64,000 nt of DNA, taken from Rubritalea profundi (GTDB lineage: Bacteria > Verrucomicrobiota > Verrucomicrobiia > Verrucomicrobiales > Akkermansiaceae). The DNA lies in contig NZ_MQWA01000001.1 in the NCBI RefSeq assembly GCF_002954445.1, positions 2,444,248 through 2,508,247 on the forward strand, written 5' to 3'. Position numbers and translations under genes: made by a program. The notes under the pieces were generated by a model. That model worked only from the letters and a program-made list of their open reading frames with translations, searched no databases and had not been told where the DNA came from. Positions 1 to 8,876 of this stretch are shown here, piece by piece (within the stretch, counting starts at the first letter, position 1; the number at the start of each line of letters is the position of its first letter).

Positions 1-122
1 CGTGGGTATATAGGGACAGAGCAATAGTCAGGAAAAGTCTTGAATGGTTTTTAGATGTTGTGTATATCTTAAGTAATCAATGATTTGTGCGTTGTGTTCG
101 AGTTGTTGTGATTCCCCTGATC

Positions 123-1217
123 ATGAGAGTTACTCGTAAATATTTACTAGCCCAGGAGCATGAGACTTGTGCGTCAGTATATCACTGCCTTTCAAGGGTC
201 GTATGGAGAACGTTTCTTTTTAAGAAGGAGGAAAAGGAGTTTTTTAGGAAGACGATGCGGCAATATGAAGCGTATTGCGGGGTGAAGGTGTTGGCGTTTT
301 GTCTGATGAGTAACCATGTGCATATCCTGGTGAAGGTGCCACCAAAACCTAAGCGAATGCTTTCAGATGCCGCCTTTTTAGAGAAGTTGGCTTTGATTTA
401 TAGCGATGAACACCTCGCGGATGTGAAGCGCTGGCTGGCTGAGTGCCGTGCTATCGAGAATAAAGAGGATCGGAAGCTAGCGGTGCGGGAGCTGAAGGAG
501 CGCTACACGCGGAGGATGTGTGATTTGTCCGAGTTCATGAAGGCGGTGAAGCAGAAATTCACGCAGTGGTACAATAAGCGCAAGGGCACGACAGGCACGC
601 TGTGGGAGGGAAGATTTAAGAGTGTGTTAGTGGAGGATGGCTATGCCACACGTATGACGGCGGCCTACATTGACCTCAATCCTGTACGTGCAGGAATGGT
701 GAGTGATCCGAAGGATTATAGGTGGTGCAGTTATGGCGAAGCGTCTGCAGGTGTTGAGGTTGCTCAGAATGGTTTGTTAGAGGTGATGCGGAAGCCGGAT
801 GGCTATGCAGTAAATGAACCTCTAGCTGAGACCTGGCAAGAGGTGATGGGCGAGTACCGGATGATGATGGTTGGAGAGGGGGCGGCAGCCGATCAAGAGG
901 CGCAGGGAGTACTGGGCGAGAGTAAATCGATACGGTATAAGAGACGAAATGGTTTTAGCGCGAGCGAGATTGATAAAACTCTAAAAACTGGAGGTAAACT
1001 GAGTGCTGCGCAAATGCTACACTGCAAGGTGCGTTACTTCACCGATGGCGTGGTGTTAGGCAGTCGTGAGTTTGTGGATAGGTTCTTTTATAGAATGAAG
1101 GAAGCTCGGCCAGAGCAGCATACTAAACGAACGACCGGAGCGAGGAAGTTACAGCAAGTTAGTGATTCCCGTATGTATAGTCTTAGAGATTTGAGGAAGG
1201 ATATTTACCGTATTTAG
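123..1217 (+). CDS. REP-associated tyrosine transposase (RAYT, Y1 HUH family)
   Basis: The predicted protein (364 aa from this start) has the HUH signature of Y1 transposases in MSNHVHILVKV (His65 and His67) and a candidate catalytic tyrosine at about residue 182 in AAYIDLNPVRAG, a motif typical of the TnpA_REP/RAYT branch. RAYTs are single-copy relatives of IS200/IS605 transposases that act on REP palindromes. An upstream start at 87 would add 12 residues of no family character, so ATG 123 is preferred. No terminal repeats or second IS gene are visible. A REP-like palindrome lies 120 bp downstream. The C-terminal 130 residues are less conserved and contain a basic, helix-turn-helix-like stretch. 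The family call is firm; mobility today is unknown. Confidence 0.85.
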   Translation: MRVTRKYLLAQEHETCASVYHCLSRVVWRTFLFKKEEKEFFRKTMRQYEAYCGVKVLAFCLMSNHVHILVKVPPKPKRMLSDAAFLEKLALIYSDEHLADVKRWLAECRAIENKEDRKLAVRELKERYTRRMCDLSEFMKAVKQKFTQWYNKRKGTTGTLWEGRFKSVLVEDGYATRMTAAYIDLNPVRAGMVSDPKDYRWCSYGEASAGVEVAQNGLLEVMRKPDGYAVNEPLAETWQEVMGEYRMMMVGEGAAADQEAQGVLGESKSIRYKRRNGFSASEIDKTLKTGGKLSAAQMLHCKVRYFTDGVVLGSREFVDRFFYRMKEARPEQHTKRTTGARKLQQVSDSRMYSLRDLRKDIYRI

Positions 1218-1339
1218 TGTGAGTAGGCTATTTCTCCTACATTGGGTTATGGCGAAGCGGATGCTCTGCTTGGAAAATGAGAAGCTCGAAGGTTGAGAGT
1301 TTTCAGTTGGCAGTATTCGGTTTTCCGACTGGGATGGAG

Positions 1340-1369
1340 CAGGCCGTGGGACATGGCACCGCGGCCTAC
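1340..1369 (-). repeat. REP-like palindrome downstream of the RAYT gene
   Basis: On the minus strand a GTAG tetranucleotide (1367-1370 region) runs straight into an imperfect GC-rich hairpin, GCCGCGG paired with CCACGGC around a short loop. A 5' GTAG next to such a stem is the classical layout of REP sequences recognised by RAYTs. It could also act as a weak transcription stop. Only one copy is seen here, so repeat status is inferred. Confidence 0.45.
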
Positions 1370-1458
1370 TAACTACTCTCCAGAATTCAAAAAATCCCCG
1401 GCGTGTCGGTACTCGCTGAGGCTCTGAAAATTTGTGGGAAGCTGGCTTAGCTAGGGTG

Positions 1459-2904
1459 TTAAGGTTTTTGGTAGTCTTTACCTTCCCAGGAGTCGAAGAC
1501 TGAATTTTGCCATTTGTCTAACTGTTCTAGCATTGTAGCAGTGCGGTCGGCATCGGACTTCGAGAGATCCTTGGCTTCCATAGGGTCGGTTACTAGGTTG
1601 TAGAGCTCTACAGTCTGTTTGCCATTGCTGACGATACGGTGGATCTTCTAGGGCCATTGAGTCCAGGCGGCGTGGCCGTTGAAGTTGCTTCGGTCACGTT
1701 TGGGGAAGTCGTTGATGTTTTTGAGGAGGCGCTCGGGGTGGGGTGTGGCTTCTCCCGCCTGCTGGGCTTCCATCAACTTTTTGATGATTCTGTCACTCCA
1801 GGTGGATTGGCCGCTTTCGTAATGATGCCAAAATCCCATTCCAGGGCGTTCTTTTTGGGTGCCAGCAATAACGGGGGCGAGGTCGACACCATCGAGTCGA
1901 GGCTGGTGCTCTACCTCTGCTCCTGCGATTTTCAGAAGAGTGGGGTAGATGTCAGAGGTGTTTGCGGGGGTGTCGATCGTTATGTGTTTGAGCTTGGCTG
2001 GCCATTCTAGTAATGCCGGAACACGCAAGCCACCCTCGTAGATGCTCCCTTTTTTAGCCCGTCCACCAGCGGATTGTGTGACCAGTCCTCCATTGTCGCT
2101 GCAGTACCAAACGATGGTGTTGTCGGCGATTTCCATCTTGCGTAGTTCTTTGCGGAGGCGTCCCACTTGTTGATCTAACAGGTTGATTTCTAGAAAGTAT
2201 CCGCGGAAGTGATCTTCGATACCGTACTTCTTTTTAAGGTCCTTGTAGAGGTCATCACCGCCGGGGAAATCGACAGGAACTTCTTTGTGTGGGTCGTGAG
2301 GCGCTGGAAACCACGTGACGGCAAACATTGGTTTGTCACCGTCCTTGTGCTTGTTGAGGAAATCGAGCGTGGCATCCATGGTGAGCACCGACCCTTGCCC
2401 TTTCAGTTGCTCGTACTTGCCGTTCTTTACGAGGTAGGGGTCTTGGTCAAAGAAATTGAGACCAGTGAGCCACTCGTCGAAACCAACTTTACCTGGCGAT
2501 GTTGGGCTCTCGGGTTGGACCGACCCGATGTGCCACTTGCCAAAATGTCCGGTGACGTAGCCCGCGGACTGCAGTACCTCTGCTAGGGTGGTTTCATGGG
2601 GGCGCATTTAGTGGCCGTGGTTCGGTATGTTGGTGCGCATCGGGTGGCGGCCGGTGAGGACGCTGGCGCGGGTGGGGGAGCAGACGGGAGCAGACGCGTA
2701 AAAGCGATTGAAGACGACACTTTCTTTAGCCATGGCGTCTAACTCAGGAGTCTTGACGAACGGGTGGCCAGTGAAACCGCAATCTCCGTAGCCTTGGTCA
2801 TCTGCCATTACGAGGATGATGTTAGGCCGTTGGTCTTTTGCTGGAGCTGATATACTAAGAGCCAAGATGGCGATGCAGCAAAGAGAGAATTTGATATGGG
2901 TCAT
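1459..2904 (-). pseudogene. Sulfatase (arylsulfatase A-like) with two in-frame stop codons
   Basis: Read through, the frame is a full-length secreted sulfatase of 481 positions. It has an N-terminal signal peptide (about residues 1-22), metal-binding Asp35-Asp36 in [10 protein letters not shown], and the formylglycine signature CSPTR with Cys75. It is followed by GHFGKWHIG and a C-terminal tail with ELYNLVTDP. Two codons break it: TAA at 2608-2610 (residue 99, where relatives usually have Tyr before MRP) and TAG at 1648-1650 (residue 419, where a Trp is expected before K-I-H-R-I). The frame is otherwise intact on both sides of each stop, so the damage is by substitution rather than indel. The gene would hydrolyse sulfate esters, for example of marine polysaccharides. 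Either a young pseudogene or base-call errors; readthrough is unlikely. Confidence 0.85.
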
Positions 2905-2981
2905 CTGAATAAGGTGCCTTTATGTTAGTGGAAAATGGACACTTGAGCGATCGATTTCTTGCTAATGTATTGGCGTCAAAT

Positions 2982-4507
2982 TTATTCTTCAGTGATAAAG
3001 GAAACGAGGTCTTTGCGCATCTTTTCTAGATCTGTTTGGTTCAGGTAGAACATGTGACCCGCATCGTACCAAGCGGTCTGGATGTTAGCGCGCTGCGCTT
3101 TGGGGAGCATCAGGTGGTCAATACTGTAGAGGATGCCGCTAGCTGGGGTGGCTAGGTCAGTGTGGCCGCATTGGATTAACACACGAAGCTTTGGGTTGTG
3201 TTTGAGAGCGCTGGCGATCGATCCGCTGAGGTTGACGTAGGAGTTGTTAGCATTCCAGTTCCACGGGTGAACCTTGCCGGTGAGGATTTCATAGACGCGT
3301 TCATCTTTCCAGCCGAGGTCACGACCGAGGTAGTCGAGCATAGCGGTGGAGATTGGTCCGTGGACTACTGAGTAGGAGGGGTCGTAGTCAGGGTGGTCGC
3401 TGGCAGTGTTGATCGCGTCCCATGCGACTCGGGCATCAAAGCGTCCTAGCACTTTACCTTCGCTTTTGAGCAACTGTTTGCGGAACTTGCTAGGGGAGAT
3501 ACGAAGGTGGTTGTCGATGATCCATTGTGGATCGAGACTGGTGAGCTCTGAGATTTTAGCCGCGATCTTTTGCTTGCTTGCGTCATCGAGTGTCTGTCCA
3601 CGGTAGAGAGCTGTGCGGTAGGTCGTTGCCGCAAACTCCTGGCTTCTTTGACAATGGTTTTGCGGTCGCCTTTTATTTTGCCATGGAAATGCGCCGTGGC
3701 AGCTAATGATGGAAGAAAAATGGAGTAGGATAGGTCGTTGCCTGGACTAGGGCTCAGAGTGCGATAGTCGAGCAGTCCAGAGAGCAAGATCACTCCATTC
3801 AAATGCATGCCATAGCGCTGTTGTAGCTTGTCCGAGAGACCGGCAGCGCGGAGTGATCCATAGCTTTCACCGAGAACGAATTTTGGTGAAGACCAGCGCT
3901 TGTGCTGAGTAATCCATCGGCGGATGAAATCGGACATCGAATCGAGGTCGCCATTGACGCCGAAAAATTGCTTTGATTTGTCTTTGTCCTCAGGGCGCGA
4001 GAGTCCAGTCGCGACGGGGTCCACAAACACGAGGTCAGCGACATCGAGGATGGACTGTGGGTTCTCGACCACTGTGACTGGAGGAGCGAGAGCCTTGGTG
4101 CCATCCGCAGAGGTTGGGATGATTCTAGGTCCCAGTGCGCCGAGGTGTAACCAGACTGCTGAGGAACCTGGACCTCCATTGAAGGCAAAGAGGACCGGGC
4201 GGGTGCTCAGATCTTTGACGCCTTTCTTTATATAGCTGACGTGAAAGATGTTGGCTTGCTCTTCGCCTTTGTCATTTTTCAGTTGGAGTTCGCCAGTCGT
4301 CACTGTGTAGTCGATCTGAGCCCCTGCTATTGTGACCGATCCATCTCGGCTGACAGGTTCTTTTTGCTCAGGTTTAGCTTCGTCCTTTTTCTCCTTTTCT
4401 TCCGCTGCGCTTACGCTGCCCGCAGTGAGTAGGAGTCCAACAAGAAGGGTGAGTGGTGATGTCCAATGCATAGGGAGTAAACAAGCAGAGAATCGTCCAT
4501 CTGTCAT
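2982..4507 (-). pseudogene. Serine carboxypeptidase-like (peptidase S10), frameshifted
   Basis: The N-terminal part (4507 to about 3640) carries a signal peptide ending near SVSAAEE, the oxyanion-hole motif NGGPGSS (residues 110-116) and the nucleophile motif GESYGS (Ser215). The C-terminal part, read in another frame from about 3640 to 2982, continues with EFAATTYRTALYRG and carries the acid and base regions LIQCGHTDLATP and DAGHMFYL. The two frames join cleanly if one base is added in the GG doublet at about 3640-3642, giving KEAREFAAT. A second in-frame Met at 4471 sits closer to the signal peptide and may be the true start. All three triad regions are preserved, so the lesion is either recent or a sequencing error. 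The role would be secreted peptide degradation. Confidence 0.85.
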
Positions 4508-4627
4508 CTTTTCTTGAGATATTTCAACTAATTTTCTGGTGGAGGGGGAGAACTCTAGTTCGAGCTCAAGGTCTGATCGTCGATTGATGCCCTATCCAAA
4601 CGCCAAAATTCATGATAACTCTAGAAT

Positions 4628-5509
4628 ATGTTGTTCAAGCGTCTCATCGCCTCCCTCTGTCTACTCGCTCAGCCAAGTTTAGTTTCTTGTGCTGCGGAGA
4701 CCGATTTACCCACCGCGATTGCATTGGGTTTGATGGGTAAAGACGGTGGTGATCGACTCTTTTATTTCCCGACAAAGGACGCACCATTCACCCCCGCTAA
4801 GCACGGCTACAACTACGAGGACGTAACATTCACGGCGAGCGATGGAGTCAAACTCCACGGCTGGTGGATACCGGCCAAGTCAGCCAAGACGGCCAAGGCC
4901 ACAGTCGTCTACTCTCACGGCAATGCTGGTTCCTTGCCGCACCACTTCGTATTCGTCTATTGGCTAGTGGATGCTGGCTACAACGTGATGATGTACGACT
5001 ACCGAGGCTATGGGAAGTCTGGCGGGGAAATCTCTAAAGAAGGTATTGTGGAGGATGCCAAGGCCGCTTTTATCTATACAACTGGGCGCAAGGAGGTGGA
5101 TGGAATTATATCCATGGGTCATAGTCTGGGGGGAGCGAAATCTATTGCAGCACTCGCCGAGTTGGCCCCGGAAAACCTCAAGGCTGTGGTGGTAGATTCA
5201 ACCTTCGCTTCCTATAAGGACATGGCTGAGCGGGTGGCTGGACCGCGAGCGAGAAAGGTGGTGAGCGATACCTTTGAACCCTATGTTTACGTAAAGAAAC
5301 TGCCGGAAGGTACGCCAATCCTCGTGGTGCATGGCTCAGACGATGAGACCATCCCATTCGCGCAGGCTGAGAGATTACTAGCGGCTGCAAATCCGCCAAA
5401 AAAATTGATGCGGGTGGTGGGCGGTAACCACGTGAATTGCTTTTTTGTCGATGACGGCAAATACCGCACTCAGCTGCTGCGCTGGATGGACCAGACTCTC
5501 GTTCCGTAA
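4628..5509 (+). CDS. Alpha/beta hydrolase lipoprotein (S33/BAAT-like)
   Basis: The protein (293 aa) begins with a signal peptide ending in the lipobox LVSC (Cys at about residue 21), which suggests a membrane-anchored lipoprotein. An alpha/beta hydrolase core follows: VVYSHGNAG, the nucleophile elbow GHSLGG, an acid-loop region VVHGSDDETIP, and a late His in GGNHVNC. The closest recognisable class is the serine aminopeptidase-like/BAAT C-terminal-like hydrolases (YsgR or FrsA type); the substrate cannot be told. It is transcribed alone, divergent from the S10 peptidase gene. Confidence 0.8.
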   Translation: MLFKRLIASLCLLAQPSLVSCAAETDLPTAIALGLMGKDGGDRLFYFPTKDAPFTPAKHGYNYEDVTFTASDGVKLHGWWIPAKSAKTAKATVVYSHGNAGSLPHHFVFVYWLVDAGYNVMMYDYRGYGKSGGEISKEGIVEDAKAAFIYTTGRKEVDGIISMGHSLGGAKSIAALAELAPENLKAVVVDSTFASYKDMAERVAGPRARKVVSDTFEPYVYVKKLPEGTPILVVHGSDDETIPFAQAERLLAAANPPKKLMRVVGGNHVNCFFVDDGKYRTQLLRWMDQTLVP

Positions 5510-5606
5510 GATTGAAGATTTATCTACTTTTCTGTAGACAGAACGAGGTGGTTGGGGTAAATCCCAGCCCGTCTAAGGAGCAATCTTCAGACGTAAATAA
5601 GTGAAT

Positions 5607-5681
5607 GGCAGGTTAGCTCAGTGGTAGAGCAGTGGAATCATAGTCCATTGGTCGAGAGTTCGAATCTCTCACCTGCTACCA
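5607..5681 (+). tRNA. tRNA with CAT anticodon (elongator Met, or Ile2)
   Basis: A complete 75-nt cloverleaf: acceptor GGCAGGT pairs with ACCTGCT, D arm AGCTCAGTGGTAGAGC, anticodon loop ATCATAG (CAT), T loop TTCGAAT and encoded CCA. The three G-C pairs of an initiator anticodon stem are missing, so it is not tRNA-fMet. CAT could be elongator Met or the lysidine-modified Ile2 tRNA; sequence alone does not settle it. Confidence 0.93.
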
Positions 5682-5692
5682 TTTATATAAAT

Positions 5693-5722
5693 GCCCGTAA
5701 CTGTAATGGTTACGGGCTTTTT
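5693..5722 (+). terminator. Rho-independent terminator after tRNA(CAT)
   Basis: A perfect 9-bp stem GCCCGTAAC/GTTACGGGC with a 7-nt loop is followed by five T residues, 12 nt after the tRNA. Confidence 0.88.
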
Positions 5723-5909
5723 CTTGTCTGGGTATTGAGGCGTTGGGTTCTGTTAAGCTGAATGCGACTATAACCCACCTTGATGGGTTGATGTTGGTGG
5801 AATATTCGACCCAGCATGAATGTGAAGCCATTTTTGAAAAGTGGGTGGTTTTGAATATTCCTGAATACGTACAGGGCAATGTATCAATTGGCCTATTGCT
5901 AGAAACAAG

Positions 5910-5941
5910 AAACGCTGCGAACCAATACGGTTGCAGCGTTT
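5910..5941 (-). terminator. Probable terminator of tRNA-Ser
   Basis: On the minus strand AAACGCTGC...GGT pairs with ACC...GCAGCGTTT with one unpaired base, and the 3' side is T-rich (TTTCTTG). It lies 9 nt beyond the 3' end of tRNA-Ser. Confidence 0.65.
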
Positions 5942-5949
5942 GCTTAAGA

Positions 5950-6039
5950 TGGCGGGCCGGGAGGGATTCGAACCCTCGGTGACATCACTGCCACACACGC
6001 TTTCCAGGCGAGCTCATTCGACCACTCTGACACCGACCC
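5950..6039 (-). tRNA. tRNA-Ser (GGA)
   Basis: A 90-nt class II tRNA with acceptor GGGTCGG paired with CCGGCCC, discriminator G and encoded CCA. It has the D-arm motif GAGTGGTCGAA, anticodon loop CTGGAAA (GGA), a long variable arm and a TTCGAAT T loop. Confidence 0.95.
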
Positions 6040-6168
6040 CGTTATCTTAAATATTACCTCTTTCGAGGTGGGCGGAAGCTAACGAGTGATCTAGTTGATG
6101 GCAATGCTTTTTTTGCAAAAATCTAGATTGGTTTTTGACGGCTGAGAAATGCGCTCCTATATGGGGGG

Positions 6169-7004
6169 ATGGCAGCAGGAGATGAGGTGATAGTATTGAT
6201 GGATAATGGCTCATTGCGAGCTGAGGCGACTATACAGTTGCGCGTTTTGGCGGAGGCTCTTAGTGCCAATTTGCAGATGCCTGTCCATCCAGTTTCGTTG
6301 TTGCATTCGAGTAAGCTGGATCCAGCGGATACGGATGGGGTGGTGGCTCAGACTTTGGTGCCATTTCTGCGTGCTCAGAGGGCTCTGGGGAAAGATGAAT
6401 TCACGATTATTCCTTTGTTTTTTGGACCGAGTGGGGCGCTGGTGGATTATCTGCCGCAGCGGGTGAGTGAGCTGAGGTTAGAGGGCTGGGGGGGCTGAAG
6501 GTGACTGTAGCGCCGACATTGGTGCGGCAGGCAGATACGCGCATAGCAGATATCATGGCATCGCTAGTGGCTGAGAAAATGGATACTCTGGGTTGGACGC
6601 AGGCGAGTGTGGCGATGTGCGACCACGGGACACCAGCGCGGGCAGTGAATGAGGTGCGGGAAGTTATTGCTAAACAGCTTCAGGAGTTGTTAGTTGAGAA
6701 ACAATGCAGTGTCACTGCGTGCTCTATGGAGCGCCGTGAGGGAGCTGAGTATGATTTTAACGATCCTTTGTTAGGGAGTCTTCTCGGGGCAGAGGGCTAT
6801 GAGGAGAAGGTGATCGTGTCGATGTTGTTCGCTGGGCCTGGTAGGCATGCTGGAGCGCAAGGCGATGTGGCCGAGATCTGTCAGGCGGCAAAGCTAAAGA
6901 CCCCTCAGTTAGAAGCTGAGATGACTGGGCTGGTCGGGAGTAAAGTGGAAGAGTTGGTGGCTATTCTTGCGGATCGTTATCGTGAGCTTCACGTAGTTTC
7001 TTAA
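6169..7004 (+). pseudogene. CbiX-like sirohydrochlorin chelatase, split by a frameshift at a G7 run
   Basis: Two adjacent frames make one CbiX-type protein. The first (6169-6498) starts VIVLMDNGSLRAEA and includes FTIIPLFFGPSGALVDYLP, then stops at TGA 6496. The second frame continues without a break as GGLKVTVAPTLV and on through VSMLFAGPGRHAGAQGDV to 7004. Adding one G to the seven-G run at 6488-6494 fuses them as EGWGGLKVTVAP. CbiX chelatases insert Co or Fe into sirohydrochlorin for cobalamin or siroheme; the tandem-domain size (about 278 aa) fits the longer members. The run could be a sequencing error, a lesion or a slippage site. The 3' end overlaps the convergent gene by 44 bp. Confidence 0.75.
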
Positions 7005-7527
7005 CATCTAGGAGCTCTGCCTGCTTTTTGAGGAAGGCTGGCCATTCTGAGTTCGGGATGTTGCTCACAGCCCGACCAACCATGATGACTTCCCTGCTTT
7101 CAGATACGCGGCCGTTATGGTCGAGTGGAATTTTATCCCATGCTATGGCCATTCCTCGGTCGTTCTCATTGAGGCCATTGACGAAGTGCCATGAGCTGCG
7201 CTCAGGTTTGAGGTAGCCATGGTTGGCGTAGAATTTCTCGGCGGCTTCTAGATCGCCAGCTTTGCCGACGATAAGATCTAGATTGTCTTGATCGACCCAT
7301 CCATTTCCGATAAGTTGTGTTAGAGCTAGCTTTGAGGGGTCATCAGAGTTCGGTAATTCGCCATCATGGCCCTCAGAGTAGCTGAGGAGAGCAAAGTATA
7401 GACCTTTTGAGCATCGGTGCGTGCGACCGTAGGGATACTGGCTTTTATAGTAGCCTCGGATACTGACAGTGGCGATAGTGACAATTGCCAGAGAGATGAG
7501 GATTACGTATTTCTTCTTCTTCGACAT
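6961..7527 (-). CDS. Membrane-anchored hypothetical protein
   Basis: The start at ATG 7527 gives 188 aa with a KKKK tract then one membrane segment (about residues 5-23), so the bulk would lie outside the cytoplasm. An upstream Met at 7584 would add 19 residues that overlap the tRNA-Gly terminator region. After the anchor comes LLSYSEGHDGELPNS, a pattern like that seen just after the pilin-type helix in many PVC-group secreted proteins. No enzyme motif is visible. It overlaps the CbiX gene tail to tail. Confidence 0.6.
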   Translation of the reverse strand: MSKKKKYVILISLAIVTIATVSIRGYYKSQYPYGRTHRCSKGLYFALLSYSEGHDGELPNSDDPSKLALTQLIGNGWVDQDNLDLIVGKAGDLEAAEKFYANHGYLKPERSSWHFVNGLNENDRGMAIAWDKIPLDHNGRVSESREVIMVGRAVSNIPNSEWPAFLKKQAELLDVKKLREAHDNDPQE

Positions 7528-7584
7528 GGACTGAAAACTAACAGAGGTGGAGTCAGTTTGTGAAGAGAGTTTTGTAACGGACAC

Positions 7585-7618
7585 AAAAAAGCCGCATCTT
7601 TATCAGATGCGGCTTTTT
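7585..7618 (-). terminator. Terminator of tRNA-Gly
   Basis: An 11-bp stem AAGCCGCATCT/AGATGCGGCTT with a short loop and six T residues on the minus strand, 5 nt past the tRNA. The T run on the other side makes it potentially bidirectional. Confidence 0.9.
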
Positions 7619-7623
7619 AGCGG

Positions 7624-7697
7624 TGGAGCGGGTAGAGAGAATCGAACTCTCCTAGTCAGCTTGGAAGGCTGGAGCATTACCACTATGCTATACCCGC
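7624..7697 (-). tRNA. tRNA-Gly (TCC)
   Basis: A 74-nt cloverleaf with acceptor GCGGGTA paired with TACCCGC, anticodon loop CTTCCAA (TCC), T loop TTCGATT, discriminator T and encoded CCA. Confidence 0.95.
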
Positions 7698-7744
7698 TTT
7701 ACCGTTAGAACATCGCCGTGTTGGTGATGTGGGAGAGTATTAGG

Positions 7745-8653
7745 CTAGGCCAGCGCTTGGCTCAAGCCTAAACTTGCATAAATTTCACGTGTCGCCTTCG
7801 ACTTATTGAGTGTGTAGAAGTGAATGCCATCGACTCCGCCGTCGAGGAGCTCGAGGCATTGTTGTGCAGCGTAGTGAGTACCAATGCGTTCCACAGATTC
7901 TGGGTTGCCATTGGCGCGTTCTAGGGCTCGGAGTAGCTTGGCTGGGTAGCGAGCGCCTTCGGCGAGTTCAGCCATGCGGCTCATGCCTTTGACCGAAGTA
8001 ACAGGCATGATTCCTGCGATAATTGGGATAGTAATCCCAGCAATTTGGCAGCGTTCGCGGTAGTCGAAGAAGTCGTGGTTGTCGAAAAAGAGCTGGGTGC
8101 AGATGTAGTCGGCGCCGGCATCGACTTTGGCTTTCATATATTCCATCTCTAACACCCGATTTGGAGTGGTTGGGTGGCCTTCTGGGAAGCCAGCCACGCC
8201 AATGCCGAAGCCACGAGCGTCGGGGTGGCGTCCAGATTGGTTGAATTTTTTGATAAATGCGACGAGGTCTGCGGCGAATTTAAAGTCATCATTGGAGCGA
8301 TCATAGTCTGGTTGGTCGCGTGGCGGGTCCCCACGGAGGGCGAGGATATTGGAGACTCCTGCGTTAGCATAGCGCTGAAGGATAGCGTCGATTTCGGCTT
8401 CAGTGTGGCCAATGCAGGTGAGGTGAGGAACGGGTGGGATTCCAGTAGTTTCCTTGATTCTGAGTACTAGATCGTGAGTGAGGTCACGGGTGGTGCCGCC
8501 AGCTCCGTAGGTGACGGAGACAAACGATGGTTTGTAGGGTTCAAGCTCAGCGATGACTTGGTAAAGAGCGTCGAAGCTTTCCTTGGTACGTGGAGGAAAG
8601 AATTCAAATGAGAGGGACGGGCCGTCTTGGCTAAGAATGTCAGAAATGTGCAT
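7745..8653 (-). CDS. metF: Methylenetetrahydrofolate reductase
   Basis: The 302-aa protein has the normal bacterial MetF length and motifs: LSFEFFPPRT near the N-terminus, SVTYGAGG, a NILALRGDPP loop, and the later DGIHFYTLNKS. It reduces 5,10-methylene-THF to 5-methyl-THF for methionine synthesis in the cytoplasm, as a flavin-dependent TIM barrel. It stands alone between tRNA-Gly and the divergent prc gene. The start at 8653 precedes the conserved FEFFPP by the expected 15 residues. Confidence 0.96.
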   Translation of the reverse strand: MHISDILSQDGPSLSFEFFPPRTKESFDALYQVIAELEPYKPSFVSVTYGAGGTTRDLTHDLVLRIKETTGIPPVPHLTCIGHTEAEIDAILQRYANAGVSNILALRGDPPRDQPDYDRSNDDFKFAADLVAFIKKFNQSGRHPDARGFGIGVAGFPEGHPTTPNRVLEMEYMKAKVDAGADYICTQLFFDNHDFFDYRERCQIAGITIPIIAGIMPVTSVKGMSRMAELAEGARYPAKLLRALERANGNPESVERIGTHYAAQQCLELLDGGVDGIHFYTLNKSKATREIYASLGLSQALA

Positions 8654-8876
8654 GAACGGCGCATTTGTGGAGTATGAATGGAGGGAAGCAAAGCCAAAAA
8701 GCCGTCAAGGAGGGTGTAAGTTGCTGCATACTTAGAGCGTAGTTATAAAAAATTGGATAAGAGAGGGGGCTTGAAGCGCTTGATTGGAGGAAAGGATTCG
8801 ACAAGTGAGAATCTCTGAACGATGATACACACCTCATGCATGGGATGAATATTTATGTCGGGGGAGAACTAGAACT

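Noticed and set aside
8654-8876. Riboswitch upstream of metF
   Set aside because: The leader lacks a recognisable SAM or cobalamin riboswitch core, and the gap is a plain divergent promoter region.
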